64,000 nt of DNA, from NCBI RefSeq assembly GCF_035918155.1, contig NZ_CP109327.1, forward strand, positions 5,518,001 to 5,582,000. The letters run 5' to 3'. The position numbers were made by a program, and so were the translations under genes. This DNA is from Streptomyces sp. NBC_01591 (GTDB taxonomy: Bacteria > Actinomycetota > Actinomycetes > Streptomycetales > Streptomycetaceae). The notes under the pieces were generated by a model that saw nothing but the letters and a program-made list of their open reading frames with translations, was not told where the DNA came from and made no database searches. Positions 7,859 through 16,597 of the stretch are shown piece by piece. How positions within the stretch are numbered: position 1 is the first letter of the stretch; each line of letters opens with the position of its first letter.

Positions 7859-9142
7859 TCAGCGCACGCTGCGGATCGGGACGACGGACAGGGCGCCGAG
7901 GGCGGTGACCACGGCGGCGACCACGAACAGGGCGTCGTAGCCGCCGAACGCGCCGACCACCAGGGAGGCGATGAACGGGGCGATGATCTGCGGGCCGGCG
8001 TTGGCGATGTTCAGCACGCCCATGTCGCGGGCGGCGTCCTCCGCGCTCGGCAGCACCAGGGTGACCAGGGCGGTGTCCACCGCCATGAAACAGCCGAAGC
8101 CGAGCCCGTTGATGACGGAGAAGACCAGCATGCCGGTCCAGTCCGGGTTGACCAGCGGCACCACCATGCCGGCCGCGGTGAGTACGCAGGAGGCCGCGAT
8201 GAGCGGCTTGCGGCGGCCGATCCGATCGGAGAGGACACCACCGGCGACCGTCGCGACCAGCATCGCGATCGAGTTGACGGGCGTCATGATCGCGATCGCT
8301 TCGGTCGGGCTCAGGCCCTTCGGCAGCTCGATGTGGTCCTGGAGGATGTACAGCTGGTACACCACGATCACGAAGTAGCCGAGCGTCAGCAGGAACCGGC
8401 CGACGAACGCCCACCGGAAGTCCGCCACCCGCAGCGCCGCCGCGAACGCGGCCAGCTGCTTGCCCAGCGGCACGGGGTCCTGCTCGGGCAGCTTCCGTTC
8501 CCGCGCCAGCGAGGTGAACAGCACCGCCGCGCCCGCGATGACTGCGCCGAGCACCAGATACCCGGTGGGCACGTCGTGCGGCACGAACATGGTGGCCAGC
8601 GCGACACCGACCATCGAGCCGACCGGGATGCCGATGCCCACCGTCGCCGAGGCGAGCCCGCGGCGCTCGACCGGCACCCGGTCGGGCACGACCGCGGTGA
8701 TGGCCGCCTGGTAGACGTTCATCGTCGCCTGCACCAGACACCAGCCGATGGTGACCAGGAGGATCGACTTCATCGCACCGAGCAGCGCGAGCGCACCCAG
8801 GGCCGCGATGCCGCCGCCGAGGATCCAGGGATTTCGCCGCCGGGATCGGTCCGAGAGGACACCGGCGAGTGGGTTGAAGAGCGTCGCGAAGATCGCGGAG
8901 ATGCCGGAGACCAGACCGAAGTTGGCGACCTTGTCCGCCGGGTCGATGGCCTCCACCTGGAGCGGCAGCAGAACCTGCCCGACCCCCATGTAGACCATGT
9001 ACATCGCGATGTTGCCGACGGCGAGCAGCGAGAGCAGCCCGCCCAGGTTGCCGCGGCGTCCGGCCGGCGGCGTGTCCTGCGCTGTGTCCGTGACGACGTT
9101 CCGCGGGGAGGCGGACGTGTGCCGGGTCTCGGATGTGCTCAT
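7859..9142 (-). CDS. MFS transporter, probably for a glycoside
   Basis: 427 aa with about twelve hydrophobic helices, starting NLGGLLSLLAVGNIAMYMVY. Loop motifs GVLSDRSRRRNPWI (between helices 2 and 3) and GGVLSDRIGRRKP in the second half are typical of MFS sugar and drug carriers. The ATG at 9142 follows an AAGGAAG site. It is the first gene of the MFS - GH3 - esterase operon, so uptake of an esterified beta-glycoside is the best guess. Substrate is unknown. Confidence 0.9.
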   Translation of the reverse strand: MSTSETRHTSASPRNVVTDTAQDTPPAGRRGNLGGLLSLLAVGNIAMYMVYMGVGQVLLPLQVEAIDPADKVANFGLVSGISAIFATLFNPLAGVLSDRSRRRNPWILGGGIAALGALALLGAMKSILLVTIGWCLVQATMNVYQAAITAVVPDRVPVERRGLASATVGIGIPVGSMVGVALATMFVPHDVPTGYLVLGAVIAGAAVLFTSLARERKLPEQDPVPLGKQLAAFAAALRVADFRWAFVGRFLLTLGYFVIVVYQLYILQDHIELPKGLSPTEAIAIMTPVNSIAMLVATVAGGVLSDRIGRRKPLIAASCVLTAAGMVVPLVNPDWTGMLVFSVINGLGFGCFMAVDTALVTLVLPSAEDAARDMGVLNIANAGPQIIAPFIASLVVGAFGGYDALFVVAAVVTALGALSVVPIRSVR

Positions 9143-9278
9143 GACCAACTTCCTTGGTGGCCGTGCCCCTGCGGGGCGAGAGGGGCGGGGGTGCACCTGA
9201 GCCGCGGGCCGGGCGAGGCCTTCGACCTGCGGGCCAAGCACAGGAAAGCACGAAAACCGAGTGGGCGCTAGGTTTGTT

Positions 9279-9318
9279 CGATGTGGCGAGGGCTACGCCC
9301 GTGGTGTGCGCCACATCG
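9279..9318. promoter_or_regulatory. Inverted repeat upstream of the MFS-GH3 operon
   Basis: CGATGTGGCG (9279-9288) and CGCCACATCG (9309-9318) are perfect 10-bp arms, with a second small dyad GGGC-TAC-GCCC inside the spacer. The site is 137 bp upstream of the MFS start. It could be an operator or an RNA hairpin. The rest of 9143-9510 holds no convincing gene. Confidence 0.4.
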
Positions 9319-9510
9319 GGTGTTCGGGGTGATCCAGGGCGTTACCCGGCGGGCTGGGCCTTCGCCTTCGGGTCGCCGTCCTCGCGTTCGACCTGGGTGA
9401 GCCTTCATGGCGCTCATGGCGCCGTTCCGTCGTCCGACCGTCTGGTTCAGCGCTGACCCGCCGGTGGGGAGTGCCGCGGGCAGCCGCACTCCGAGGGGTC
9501 CTGCCCCGGG

Positions 9511-9718
9511 TGTGAAAGCGGCCACGCACATCGTGGGCGAACTCGTTGCCGTCACCGTACGTATGAGTCCGGGCGATGAGCTCTGCGTATCCCTGCGCCA
9601 CCGCGACGATGCCGTATCTGCTGGAGGCCGTCGTGAGCGACTGGGGCGGAGAGTGGGGCTCCGGCGAGGCCAGGCCACCGCGGCGAGGTATCAAGTCGTT
9701 GGTTCGGTTGCCTCACCG
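9511..9718 (+). pseudogene. Frameshifted, internally deleted copy of the ATPase-like gene
   Basis: Peptide ATHIVGELVAVTVRMSPGDE and LCVSLRHRDDAV match the gene at 1498-2046. After DDAV about 90 bp are missing relative to that gene. The frame then shifts by one base before LLEAVVSDWGGEWGSGEA and a matching RGIKSLVRLP end. No start codon in a sensible context is left. This is the third local copy of the family and is clearly inactive. Confidence 0.75.
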
Positions 9719-9908
9719 AGGCCGCCCGCCGAACAGATCGGCCGGCGTCTGGTACGAGGCCGCAACGGTGGTCGTCCGCGCCCGCTCCGGTCGCGCGCAC
9801 GCGGGGACCGACGCGCCGGCGCCCCGCCATCCGAAGGGGCTGGGGTCGCATGCGAGCGGGGGCCGGTGCGTCCTCGCTCCGGCCCCCGCTGCGCGATCGG
9901 GAATGTGC

Positions 9909-10325
9909 TCAGGTCTTCGGCTGGGTGAAGCGGATGCGGTTGCCGAAGGGGTCGCGCAGGCCGCAGTCGGTTCCGTACGGGCGGTCGGTGGGCTCCTCGG
10001 TGAACTCGACGCCCCGGGTCAGCAGCGTCTCGTACGTCTTGCGGCAGTCGTCCGTGGTGAGGATGAGCCAGCCGCCCATCGCGCCCTTGGTCACCAACTC
10101 GCGTACCTGCTGGGCTGTTTCCTCGGACATGGCCGGGGCGCCCGGCTTCTCCAGCAGGATCTGGCGCTCGGGGTGGCCGGGGACGCCGACGGTCAGCCAG
10201 CGCATGAAGCCCATGTCCACATCGGCGTTGACCTCCAGGCCGAGCTTGCCGACGTAGAAGTCGAGGGCCTCGTCCTGGTCGAGGACGTATATCTGCGATT
10301 GCGTAATGGCGTTGAACATGCGCAT
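9909..10325 (-). CDS. Glyoxalase/VOC superfamily protein
   Basis: 138 aa single VOC module of the usual length: QSQIYVLDQDEALDFYVGKL at the N-terminus, RQILLEKPG in the middle, and GLRDPFGNRIRFTQ at the end, where Glu is commonly the metal ligand. The enzyme or binding activity cannot be told from sequence. Start is ATG 10325 or 10319; TAGCGT just upstream suggests a leaderless message from its own promoter. It follows an AraC-type regulator by 42 nt, a second regulator-plus-VOC pairing in this window. Confidence 0.88.
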   Translation of the reverse strand: MRMFNAITQSQIYVLDQDEALDFYVGKLGLEVNADVDMGFMRWLTVGVPGHPERQILLEKPGAPAMSEETAQQVRELVTKGAMGGWLILTTDDCRKTYETLLTRGVEFTEEPTDRPYGTDCGLRDPFGNRIRFTQPKT

Positions 10326-10367
10326 CACGCTACTGGGCACGCTCGAAAAGAACTTATCCAAAACTGC

Positions 10368-10760
10368 TCAGGTGCTCGGCCGCATCCACGTCATGGTGAA
10401 ACACGTCGGGACGCCCGAGGCCGTCGCTTCCTTGCGGTACGTCCTCGGCGACCGGCCGACGATGTCGTGGAACGTACGGCTGAAGGTGCCCGGGCTGCCG
10501 AAGCCGACCTCGTAGCAGATCTCCGTCACGCTGCGGTCGGTCTCCCGCAGCAGGAACATCGCGCGTTCGACACGGCGGCGTTGCAGGTAGCGGTGGGGTG
10601 TCTCGCCGAACGTGGCCCGGAACGTACGTGTGAAGTGTGCCTGGGACACGTGCGCGATCCGGGCCAGGGCCGGGACGTCCAGCGGCTGCGCATAGGCGCG
10701 GTCCATCGCGTCCCGCGCCCGGAGCATCCGGCGGTTGGTCTCCTCCACGGCGCGGTTCAC
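10368..10760 (-). CDS. Short AraC-family regulator (DNA-binding domain only)
   Basis: 130 aa from GTG 10760. It consists almost entirely of the double HTH: LDVPALARIAHVSQAHFTRT and SVTEICYEVGFGSPGTFSRT, followed by a GRSPRTYRK end. No sensor domain is present, as in other short AraC proteins found beside VOC genes. The VOC gene is 42 nt downstream on the same strand, so the VOC protein may be the ligand sensor. Confidence 0.88.
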   Translation of the reverse strand: MNRAVEETNRRMLRARDAMDRAYAQPLDVPALARIAHVSQAHFTRTFRATFGETPHRYLQRRRVERAMFLLRETDRSVTEICYEVGFGSPGTFSRTFHDIVGRSPRTYRKEATASGVPTCFTMTWMRPST

Positions 10761-10789
10761 GGGGCCATCACACCACACGGCATGCACGT

Positions 10790-11338
10790 CTACAGGCCGG
10801 AGTCTTCCTGGCGGGCCCTTGCCCACTGTGCCTCGAAGTCGCTCCGGCTGATCTCCTGGTCCGCGAGTGCCGGGTCGAAGAGGTCCACCACCGGCGGGTT
10901 GAACAGCCAGTCGTCGGGGCTGCTGCGTACGGCGGTTCCGTCCCCGGCCACCTCCACCTGGCGAAACCGGCGCCCGTCGGGGCCGACTTCCACCAACTGG
11001 TCGACCGGTTCGCCGTCCTCGGCGCCGCCACGGAGACGCAGATGGACGATCTCCCTGTCGGCGAGCGCGCCGAAGTTCGTACGGCCGCGTTGGGCGGCGC
11101 GCTCGGCGTGCAGGCCGTCCAGTCCCGGCGGCATCCGGGACGCGTCGATGTCGACCTCCTCCAGCCCCTCGCCGTTGAACCCGGCGAGGGTCTCCGGGTC
11201 GGTGATCACCTCGACCCAGGCGAACGTTTCGAGCACCTCCCGCGCGGACCGTGCACGGACCCACCACCACAGACCGCCCATGCCGTAGTCGTGCAGAACG
11301 AGGAAGGGCTGCTTGTGCGTGACGTCTGTACCGGCCAT
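10790..11338 (-). CDS. Conserved-looking hypothetical protein
   Basis: 182 aa, acidic and Trp-rich. It has a LWWWVRARSAREVLETFAWV stretch and a DDWLFNPPVVDLFDPALADQ stretch. No signal peptide and no family I recognise. TAGGAT lies eight bases before the ATG, so translation may be leaderless. It stands between the AraC gene (29 nt downstream) and a tandem-repeat gap. Coding is supported by codon pattern and a clean frame. Confidence 0.7.
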   Translation of the reverse strand: MAGTDVTHKQPFLVLHDYGMGGLWWWVRARSAREVLETFAWVEVITDPETLAGFNGEGLEEVDIDASRMPPGLDGLHAERAAQRGRTNFGALADREIVHLRLRGGAEDGEPVDQLVEVGPDGRRFRQVEVAGDGTAVRSSPDDWLFNPPVVDLFDPALADQEISRSDFEAQWARARQEDSGL

Positions 11339-11368
11339 GGAGGGGGATCCTAGCGAGGCCCGGCGAGG

Positions 11369-11416
11369 CCCGACGTGGGGCCCGACGTGGGGCCCGACGT
11401 GGGGCCCGGCGCGGGG
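11369..11416. repeat. Four tandem 12-bp repeats
   Basis: Three exact copies of CCCGACGTGGGG are followed by one variant, CCCGGCGCGGGG. The array fills the gap between the RibD-like gene and the hypothetical gene, both leftward. Adjacent GGGG/CCCC blocks can pair with each other, so the array may also fold as a hairpin series in RNA. Confidence 0.85.
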
Positions 11417-11429
11417 CCGGGCGGCGGCG

Positions 11430-12002
11430 TCAGCGGATGACGTCGAAGACGTTCTTCTGCAGGCCGTTGGAGTACGCCTCGTGCTCGACGAGCTTCAGCT
11501 TCTGGGTGTCCTTGTCCGTGTCGCTGAACAGGCGCTTGCCCGCGCCGAGCAGCAGCGGGAACACCAGCAGGTGGTAGCGGTCGATCAGGCCGGCGTCCGA
11601 GAGGTTCCGGTTGAGGGTGGCGCTGCCGTGGACGATGATCGGGCCGCCCTCGGTCTCCTTCAGCGCGGCGACCTCGTCGAGCGAGCGCAGGATCGTGGTC
11701 TCGCCCCAGTTGGAGACCAGGTCGTCCTCGGTGAGGGTGGTGGAGACGACGTACTTCGGCATCGTCTTGTAGTCGGCGAAGTCCGCCATGTCCGGCCAGA
11801 CCGGACTGAACGCCTCGTAGCTGACCCGGCCCATCATCATCGCGGTGGCCTCCTGCTGCTCGCGGCCCTTGATCTCGAACGCCTCCGGGACGAACTCCAT
11901 GTCCTTGAAGGTCCACCCCGAGTTCCGGTAACCGGGCTCCCCGCCCGGGGCCTCCACCACACCGTCGAGCGAGACGAAGGCGGTGCTGATCAGGGTGCGC
12001 AT
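11430..12002 (-). CDS. Dihydrofolate-reductase-like (RibD C-terminal) protein
   Basis: 190 aa, normal for stand-alone RibD-C/DHFR-like proteins: MRTLISTAFVSLDGVVEAPG at the start, MMMGRVSYEAFSPVW in the middle, GGPIIVHGSATLNRNL and LLLGAGKRLF near the end. These are probable NADPH-dependent reductases, with natural substrates mostly unknown. A GGGAG site precedes the ATG. No obvious operon partner. The substrate cannot be assigned. Confidence 0.9.
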   Translation of the reverse strand: MRTLISTAFVSLDGVVEAPGGEPGYRNSGWTFKDMEFVPEAFEIKGREQQEATAMMMGRVSYEAFSPVWPDMADFADYKTMPKYVVSTTLTEDDLVSNWGETTILRSLDEVAALKETEGGPIIVHGSATLNRNLSDAGLIDRYHLLVFPLLLGAGKRLFSDTDKDTQKLKLVEHEAYSNGLQKNVFDVIR

Positions 12003-12176
12003 CTGAGTTCTCCCAATGTCATGTCGTGATTCGCAGACAGTTCGGCCGGTGCCCGCTTCGGCCGGCTTCGCGCCTGCGGTGCACCAACTCATACTGCATG
12101 ATTGACCGCGGACGGTGGAGAAACTCATCGGTCGTCGCCGAACGAGTCAGCCGCCGATGAACGGTCATGCAGGGCA

Positions 12177-12206
12177 CCGCAGCGGCGACTTCCGGTGCCG
12201 CTGCGG
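12177..12206 (-). terminator. Hairpin downstream of the beta-lactamase-like gene
   Basis: CCGCAGCGG (12177-12185) and CCGCTGCGG (12198-12206) form a 9-bp stem with a 12-nt loop. It lies 50 nt past the stop of the leftward beta-lactamase-like gene. No T tract is visible. Confidence 0.4.
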
Positions 12207-12255
12207 CGAGGTGACGGCACCCGGCATCAGCGAGGGCGGCGGCGGTCCGGCGTGC

Positions 12256-13521
12256 TCAGTCGTTGGAGGACCGGGGGAGGGCGGCGAAGGCGTCGGGGAG
12301 CGAGTCGGGGAGCGGGGCGGGCGCCCGGCCTCCCGAGAGCGACGCCTTGTTCGTGGCGGAGGGGACCTTGCCGCAGAACTCCGCCTCGATCACGTTGACG
12401 TAGAGCGATCCGTCCTGCAACCAGTCGCCGTTGATGTTGAACGTCAGCTGGTGCTTCCCGTCCTGAGTGCCGACCATCGCGGACAGGGAGCCGTTCGTAC
12501 GGCCGCTCTTGCCCACCACCTTCACGCCGCAGGACAGCTGCGCGAACTCGAGCCCGAGCCCGAACCCGGCACCGTCGCCCGACGGAACCTCGTCCAGCAT
12601 CTCCTTCAGCTGCGCGGGCGGCAACAACGCTCCGCGCATCAGGGCGCGTTGGAAGCGGTTGAGGTCGCCGGTGGTGGTGATGATGTCGCCGGACGCGCCC
12701 AGCCATGTCATGTTCTGCTCGGTGGCGTCGTGGATCTCGGCGTCGGGGGCCTCCTCGTGGAAGCGGGAGTAGCCGATGGGGTGTGGGTCCGGCATCTGCG
12801 GCGATGTGCCGGGGAACGACGTCCCGCGCAGCTTCAGCGGCCGGATGATGCGGCGGGTGGCCTCCTGCGCGTACGAATGGCCCGTCGCCTTCTCGATGAC
12901 CATCCCGGCTATCACGAAGTTGGTGTTCGAGTACAACGGCGCCTTCTCCGGATCGGGGCGCGGCGGATACTTCAGCGCGATCGCCACCAGTTCCTCGGGC
13001 GTGTGAGTGTCGTAACGGTGCTCCGGGAAGCCGGGACCGGCGGCGTCGTGCACGAACGCGGGGTCGTCGGTGTGGTTGGCGATGCCGCTGGTGTGGTTGA
13101 GGAGACTGCGCAGGGTGATCCGGCTGCCGTCGTACCCGTTGCCCCGCACCAGGCCGGGCAGCCATGTCTCGACGGTGTCGTTCAGGCTCAGCTTCCCCTC
13201 CGCCTCCAGTTGGAGCAGGACGGTCGCGATGAACGGCTTGGTGGTGCTCGCCCCGCGGAAGTGGTCGCCGGGTGAGCGTTCGCGGCCGGTGGCAGTGTCG
13301 GCGTAACCGGCCGCTCCGTACCAACGGCCCTCGTTGTCCTGTGTCTTGGCTGCGGCGCCGGGCAGCTTGCCCTTCTCGATCAGATCGCGCAGCGCGGCCT
13401 GGGTCGCCTCGTGACCGTGCGGTGGTTGCGCAGCGTGTGCGGGCGGGGCGAATGCGGCCGCCCCCACGACCGCGGCCACCGCCAGAGCGAGCGAGGAGAT
13501 ACGTGTACCCCGTTGCCTCAT
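12256..13521 (-). CDS. Secreted serine beta-lactamase / D-Ala-D-Ala carboxypeptidase family protein
   Basis: 421 aa. A Sec signal (residues 1-31, ending PPAHA-A) leads into a class C-like serine hydrolase: S92-T-T-K95 is the SxxK motif, Y197-S-N199 the second motif, and KSGRTNG a KSG-type third motif. Similar Streptomyces proteins are annotated as D-alanyl-D-alanine carboxypeptidase or beta-lactamase. Sequence alone does not separate esterase, peptidase and lactamase activity. Located outside the membrane; monocistronic. Confidence 0.9.
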   Translation of the reverse strand: MRQRGTRISSLALAVAAVVGAAAFAPPAHAAQPPHGHEATQAALRDLIEKGKLPGAAAKTQDNEGRWYGAAGYADTATGRERSPGDHFRGASTTKPFIATVLLQLEAEGKLSLNDTVETWLPGLVRGNGYDGSRITLRSLLNHTSGIANHTDDPAFVHDAAGPGFPEHRYDTHTPEELVAIALKYPPRPDPEKAPLYSNTNFVIAGMVIEKATGHSYAQEATRRIIRPLKLRGTSFPGTSPQMPDPHPIGYSRFHEEAPDAEIHDATEQNMTWLGASGDIITTTGDLNRFQRALMRGALLPPAQLKEMLDEVPSGDGAGFGLGLEFAQLSCGVKVVGKSGRTNGSLSAMVGTQDGKHQLTFNINGDWLQDGSLYVNVIEAEFCGKVPSATNKASLSGGRAPAPLPDSLPDAFAALPRSSND

Positions 13522-13624
13522 GCGTCTTGCCTCCAGGTCACCGAGGGGGCGAGTGCCGCCCCCTGCGGTGTCAGTGACGCTCAACGCGGGCCTCAGGGTT
13601 GATCGTTGGGGCCAGCTGCCGGGG

Positions 13625-16210
13625 TCACCGCTTGGGAGTCCGGGCCGTGATCAGCAGACCGGCGAGCAGGCTCGCGAGCAGCGTGAGGCCGACCGTCCAC
13701 CAGAGGGTGACGGAGTACCCGCCCACCACCGCGGTGTTGATCCGATCCAGGGTGCTGGAAAATGACTCCGGAAGGCTCTGCCTGCTGAGCGGGAAACCGG
13801 CCTTGGCCGCATCGACCAGGGGCGCGGGAATGTCCGACGCATTGGTCAGCCGAGCGGAGACCGCAGAGGCGAGGATGCTGATGAACAGGGGCCAGGCGGC
13901 CCAGCCGCCCAGGTTCTGGGCCGCGAGGACCATCGCCGAGGTCCCGCCGGAATCCTGCGCGGCGACTCCGCCGGTCGCGGTGGTGAAGAGCGGCGTGAGG
14001 GCCAGGCCGACACCGAAGCCGATGAGCAGTGTGCCCGGCAGCACCTGGGCGGTGTACGCGCTGTCGGCGTCGATCCCGGTCAGGATCGCCAGACCGACCG
14101 CCGTCAGCAGCAGGCCCGGCACGATCAGATTGCGGGGCGCCAGCCGGTGGCACAGACGGGCGGCGACCTGGGTGGAGGCGACGACGGCCGCGCCGGCCAT
14201 GGGCAGCAGGGCCATACCGCTCCGGGCCATGGGGTATTCGAGGACGCCCTGGAGATACCTGGTCAGGATCAGGAACGTGACGAGCAGGCCCAGGCCGAGG
14301 AAGAACAGGGTGAGGAGGGAGCCCACACGGTTACGGTCCCTGAGGACGTACGCCGGGACGAGCGGGCTGGGCGAACTGGCCTGCCGCCGCACGAGGGCCA
14401 GCAGCAGGAGGGCGCCACTGGTGAGGAGGATCAGGGTCAGGGGGGTGGCCCAGCCCGTCGCCTCGGCCCTGTCGAAGCCGAAGGCGAAGGCGATGAGCGC
14501 GCCGGAGCCGATCACCAGGCCCGGTGCGTCGAGACGGGCAGGGGTGCGGACCGGGTGGGGGTCGTGCACCAGGGGGGCCGCGCAGATCGCGATGACCAGA
14601 GCGAGCCCGGCAGCGGCGTACATGCACACGCGCCAGCTCTGGTTCTCGACCAGCGTGGCGCTCGCGAACAGGCCGAACGCCATGCCACTGCCGGCGACCG
14701 CGGCGTAAATGCCGAAAGCCCTGCCGCGTTCCTTCGGATCGCTGAATCCGGCGGAAACCAGGGCCAGCGCGGACGACGAGAGCAGGGCGGCGGACATGCC
14801 CTGGAGCGCGCTGGCGAGGATGAGCAGGGCGGAGGAGGGGGCCAGGCCGGCGACCGCGAAGGCCGCGGCGAAACCGGCCGAGCCGATGATGAACACCCGT
14901 TTGCGGCCCAGGAGATCGCAGAGATGCCCGCCGAGCAGCAGCAGCAGGCCGAAGGCCAGCATGTAGGCGGTGGAGAACAGGCGCATGTCGTCGGAGGAGG
15001 CGCCCAGTTCGGCGTAGATGGTCGGCAGCGCGGTGTTCGTGATCGCCGTGCCGATCAGTACCAGCAGCTGTGCCGGCGCGGCCATCCCCAGCCCCCACCA
15101 CCGCATGGGGTGCGGAGCCGGTGGACCTGCCGGGGCGGGGGCCGTCGGCAGGCCGCCGGGCGCCTTGCTCAGGGGCGGCCCGAACCCCGGTGACGGGTGG
15201 CGATCCGCCGGTGCCGTCGGGCTGTAGGCGGGCTGCGGGGGGAGTGGCTGGGGCCGGTCGGCGTACTGCGGCTGGGCCGGGACGCGCGGGTCCGGCTGCG
15301 TGGTCCTCGTCTCCGGGGCGAAGTCCAACAACTGTGCGGCGTGCCGCCCGAGTTGGGCGAGTACCGAGCCCGGCAGCCATTCGCCGTCCTGGTCGGTGGC
15401 CGTGCGGGCGGCCACGTCGGCGGGCGTGGGCCGCTGCGCCGGGTCCTTGTGCAGACACGCGCGTACGAGGTCGACGAGTGACTCCGGTACGCCGGTCAGG
15501 TCCGCCTCCTCCTCCGCGATCCGGAAGAGGTGCGCGTTCAGGCCGGTCTCCGTGGCACCGAAGAGGAGGCGGCCGGTGGCGGCGTAGACGAGAACCGCGC
15601 CCAGGCAGAACACATCGCTGGCCGCGGTGAGTTCGAGGCCGCGCACCTGCTCGGGCGACATGAAGCCGGGGGAGCCGATCAGCATTCCGGTGCGGGTGTG
15701 CAGACTGTCCCCGGCGAGGCTGTCCATGGCCCGCGCGATCCCGAAGTCGATCACGCGCGGCCCGTCCACCGTCACCAGCACATTGGACGGCTTGAGGTCG
15801 CGGTGGATCAGGCCCGCACCGTGCACCGACTGCAGGGCCACGGCCAGGCGGTTGGCGAGAGTGCGGACCGAATGCTCGGGCAGCGGTCCGAAGTCCTTGG
15901 CGACCACGGTGGTGAGATCGGGGCCGGGGATGTACTGGGTCGCCACCCAGGGCACCTGCGCCTCGGTGTCGGCGTCGAGCACGGCCGCCGTCCAGGTCCC
16001 GCCCACCCGCCGGGCGGCCGCCACCTCGCGCGTGAACCGCTTGCGGAATTCGGGGTGCTGGGCGTGTTCGGCCTGCACCACCTTCACGGCCACGGTCCGT
16101 CCGGCTTCGGAACGGCCGAGGTACACCAGGCCCATGCCGCCGGCGCCCAGACGGGCTATCAGGCGGTACGGGCCGATGTGCAGGGGATCTTCGGTGATCA
16201 ACTGGTCCAC
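13625..16210 (-). CDS. Ser/Thr protein kinase fused to a 14-helix MFS transporter
   Basis: 861 aa from GTG 16210. Residues 15-275 are a complete Hanks-type kinase: glycine loop GAGGMG 22-27, Lys43, HRD 136-138 with DLKPSN, DFG 155-157, SPE in place of APE. Residues 295-380 are a Pro-rich linker. From about residue 385 an MFS carrier of the DHA2 type begins (LIGTAITNTALPTI, GGHLCDLLGRKRVF) with roughly fourteen helices. All key kinase residues are intact. The kinase may phosphorylate and gate its own transporter. TATCTT six bases before the GTG suggests a leaderless mRNA. Confidence 0.93.
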   Translation of the reverse strand: MDQLITEDPLHIGPYRLIARLGAGGMGLVYLGRSEAGRTVAVKVVQAEHAQHPEFRKRFTREVAAARRVGGTWTAAVLDADTEAQVPWVATQYIPGPDLTTVVAKDFGPLPEHSVRTLANRLAVALQSVHGAGLIHRDLKPSNVLVTVDGPRVIDFGIARAMDSLAGDSLHTRTGMLIGSPGFMSPEQVRGLELTAASDVFCLGAVLVYAATGRLLFGATETGLNAHLFRIAEEEADLTGVPESLVDLVRACLHKDPAQRPTPADVAARTATDQDGEWLPGSVLAQLGRHAAQLLDFAPETRTTQPDPRVPAQPQYADRPQPLPPQPAYSPTAPADRHPSPGFGPPLSKAPGGLPTAPAPAGPPAPHPMRWWGLGMAAPAQLLVLIGTAITNTALPTIYAELGASSDDMRLFSTAYMLAFGLLLLLGGHLCDLLGRKRVFIIGSAGFAAAFAVAGLAPSSALLILASALQGMSAALLSSSALALVSAGFSDPKERGRAFGIYAAVAGSGMAFGLFASATLVENQSWRVCMYAAAGLALVIAICAAPLVHDPHPVRTPARLDAPGLVIGSGALIAFAFGFDRAEATGWATPLTLILLTSGALLLLALVRRQASSPSPLVPAYVLRDRNRVGSLLTLFFLGLGLLVTFLILTRYLQGVLEYPMARSGMALLPMAGAAVVASTQVAARLCHRLAPRNLIVPGLLLTAVGLAILTGIDADSAYTAQVLPGTLLIGFGVGLALTPLFTTATGGVAAQDSGGTSAMVLAAQNLGGWAAWPLFISILASAVSARLTNASDIPAPLVDAAKAGFPLSRQSLPESFSSTLDRINTAVVGGYSVTLWWTVGLTLLASLLAGLLITARTPKR

Positions 16211-16597
16211 GGAAATAAGATAGTTGAGGTATCCAACCCGTGGTGGCGAGTCGCGGTGAAGGATCGGTGACGTGCTCGGCCGAAACGGGGTGGTCCTCGG
16301 CGCCCGTCGGCGACCCGGTCGCGGCCCCGCACCGCCGGCCGGCCTCGTTCCGGCGCTACCGCGCCGCCCTGAGCGAGGTCTGCACGGAGCCGCCCACCGT
16401 CACCCACCTGGGCGAAGTCGGCTGGCGGCGTAGGAGCGCGGCGGGCCCGCCTCGGGCCGTGCCCATGAAGTCGCCGCCCACGTCGTCCGCCGACCGGCCG
16501 ACGACCTTCGTCCGCCGAAATGCCGACGACCGGATCCTCGCGTAGCGTGACAGCCGACTACGCAAGGTGGTCGAGCTCGTCGGGCGGGAGGCGGGAC
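16211..16597. other. 387-bp divergent gap without a convincing gene
   Basis: The region separates the kinase-MFS gene from the LLM oxidoreductase. Open frames exist on both strands but have no ribosome-binding site and no recognisable family. Apart from the putative TATCTT element beside the kinase start, I see no clear repeat or operator. Confidence 0.5.

Noticed and set aside
11369..11416. CRISPR-like array
   Set aside because: Contiguous 12-bp units without spacers and no cas genes; a simple tandem repeat.
16240..16545. 101-codon frame in the kinase/LLM divergent gap
   Set aside because: No ribosome-binding site, no recognisable family and Pro/Arg-rich composition.
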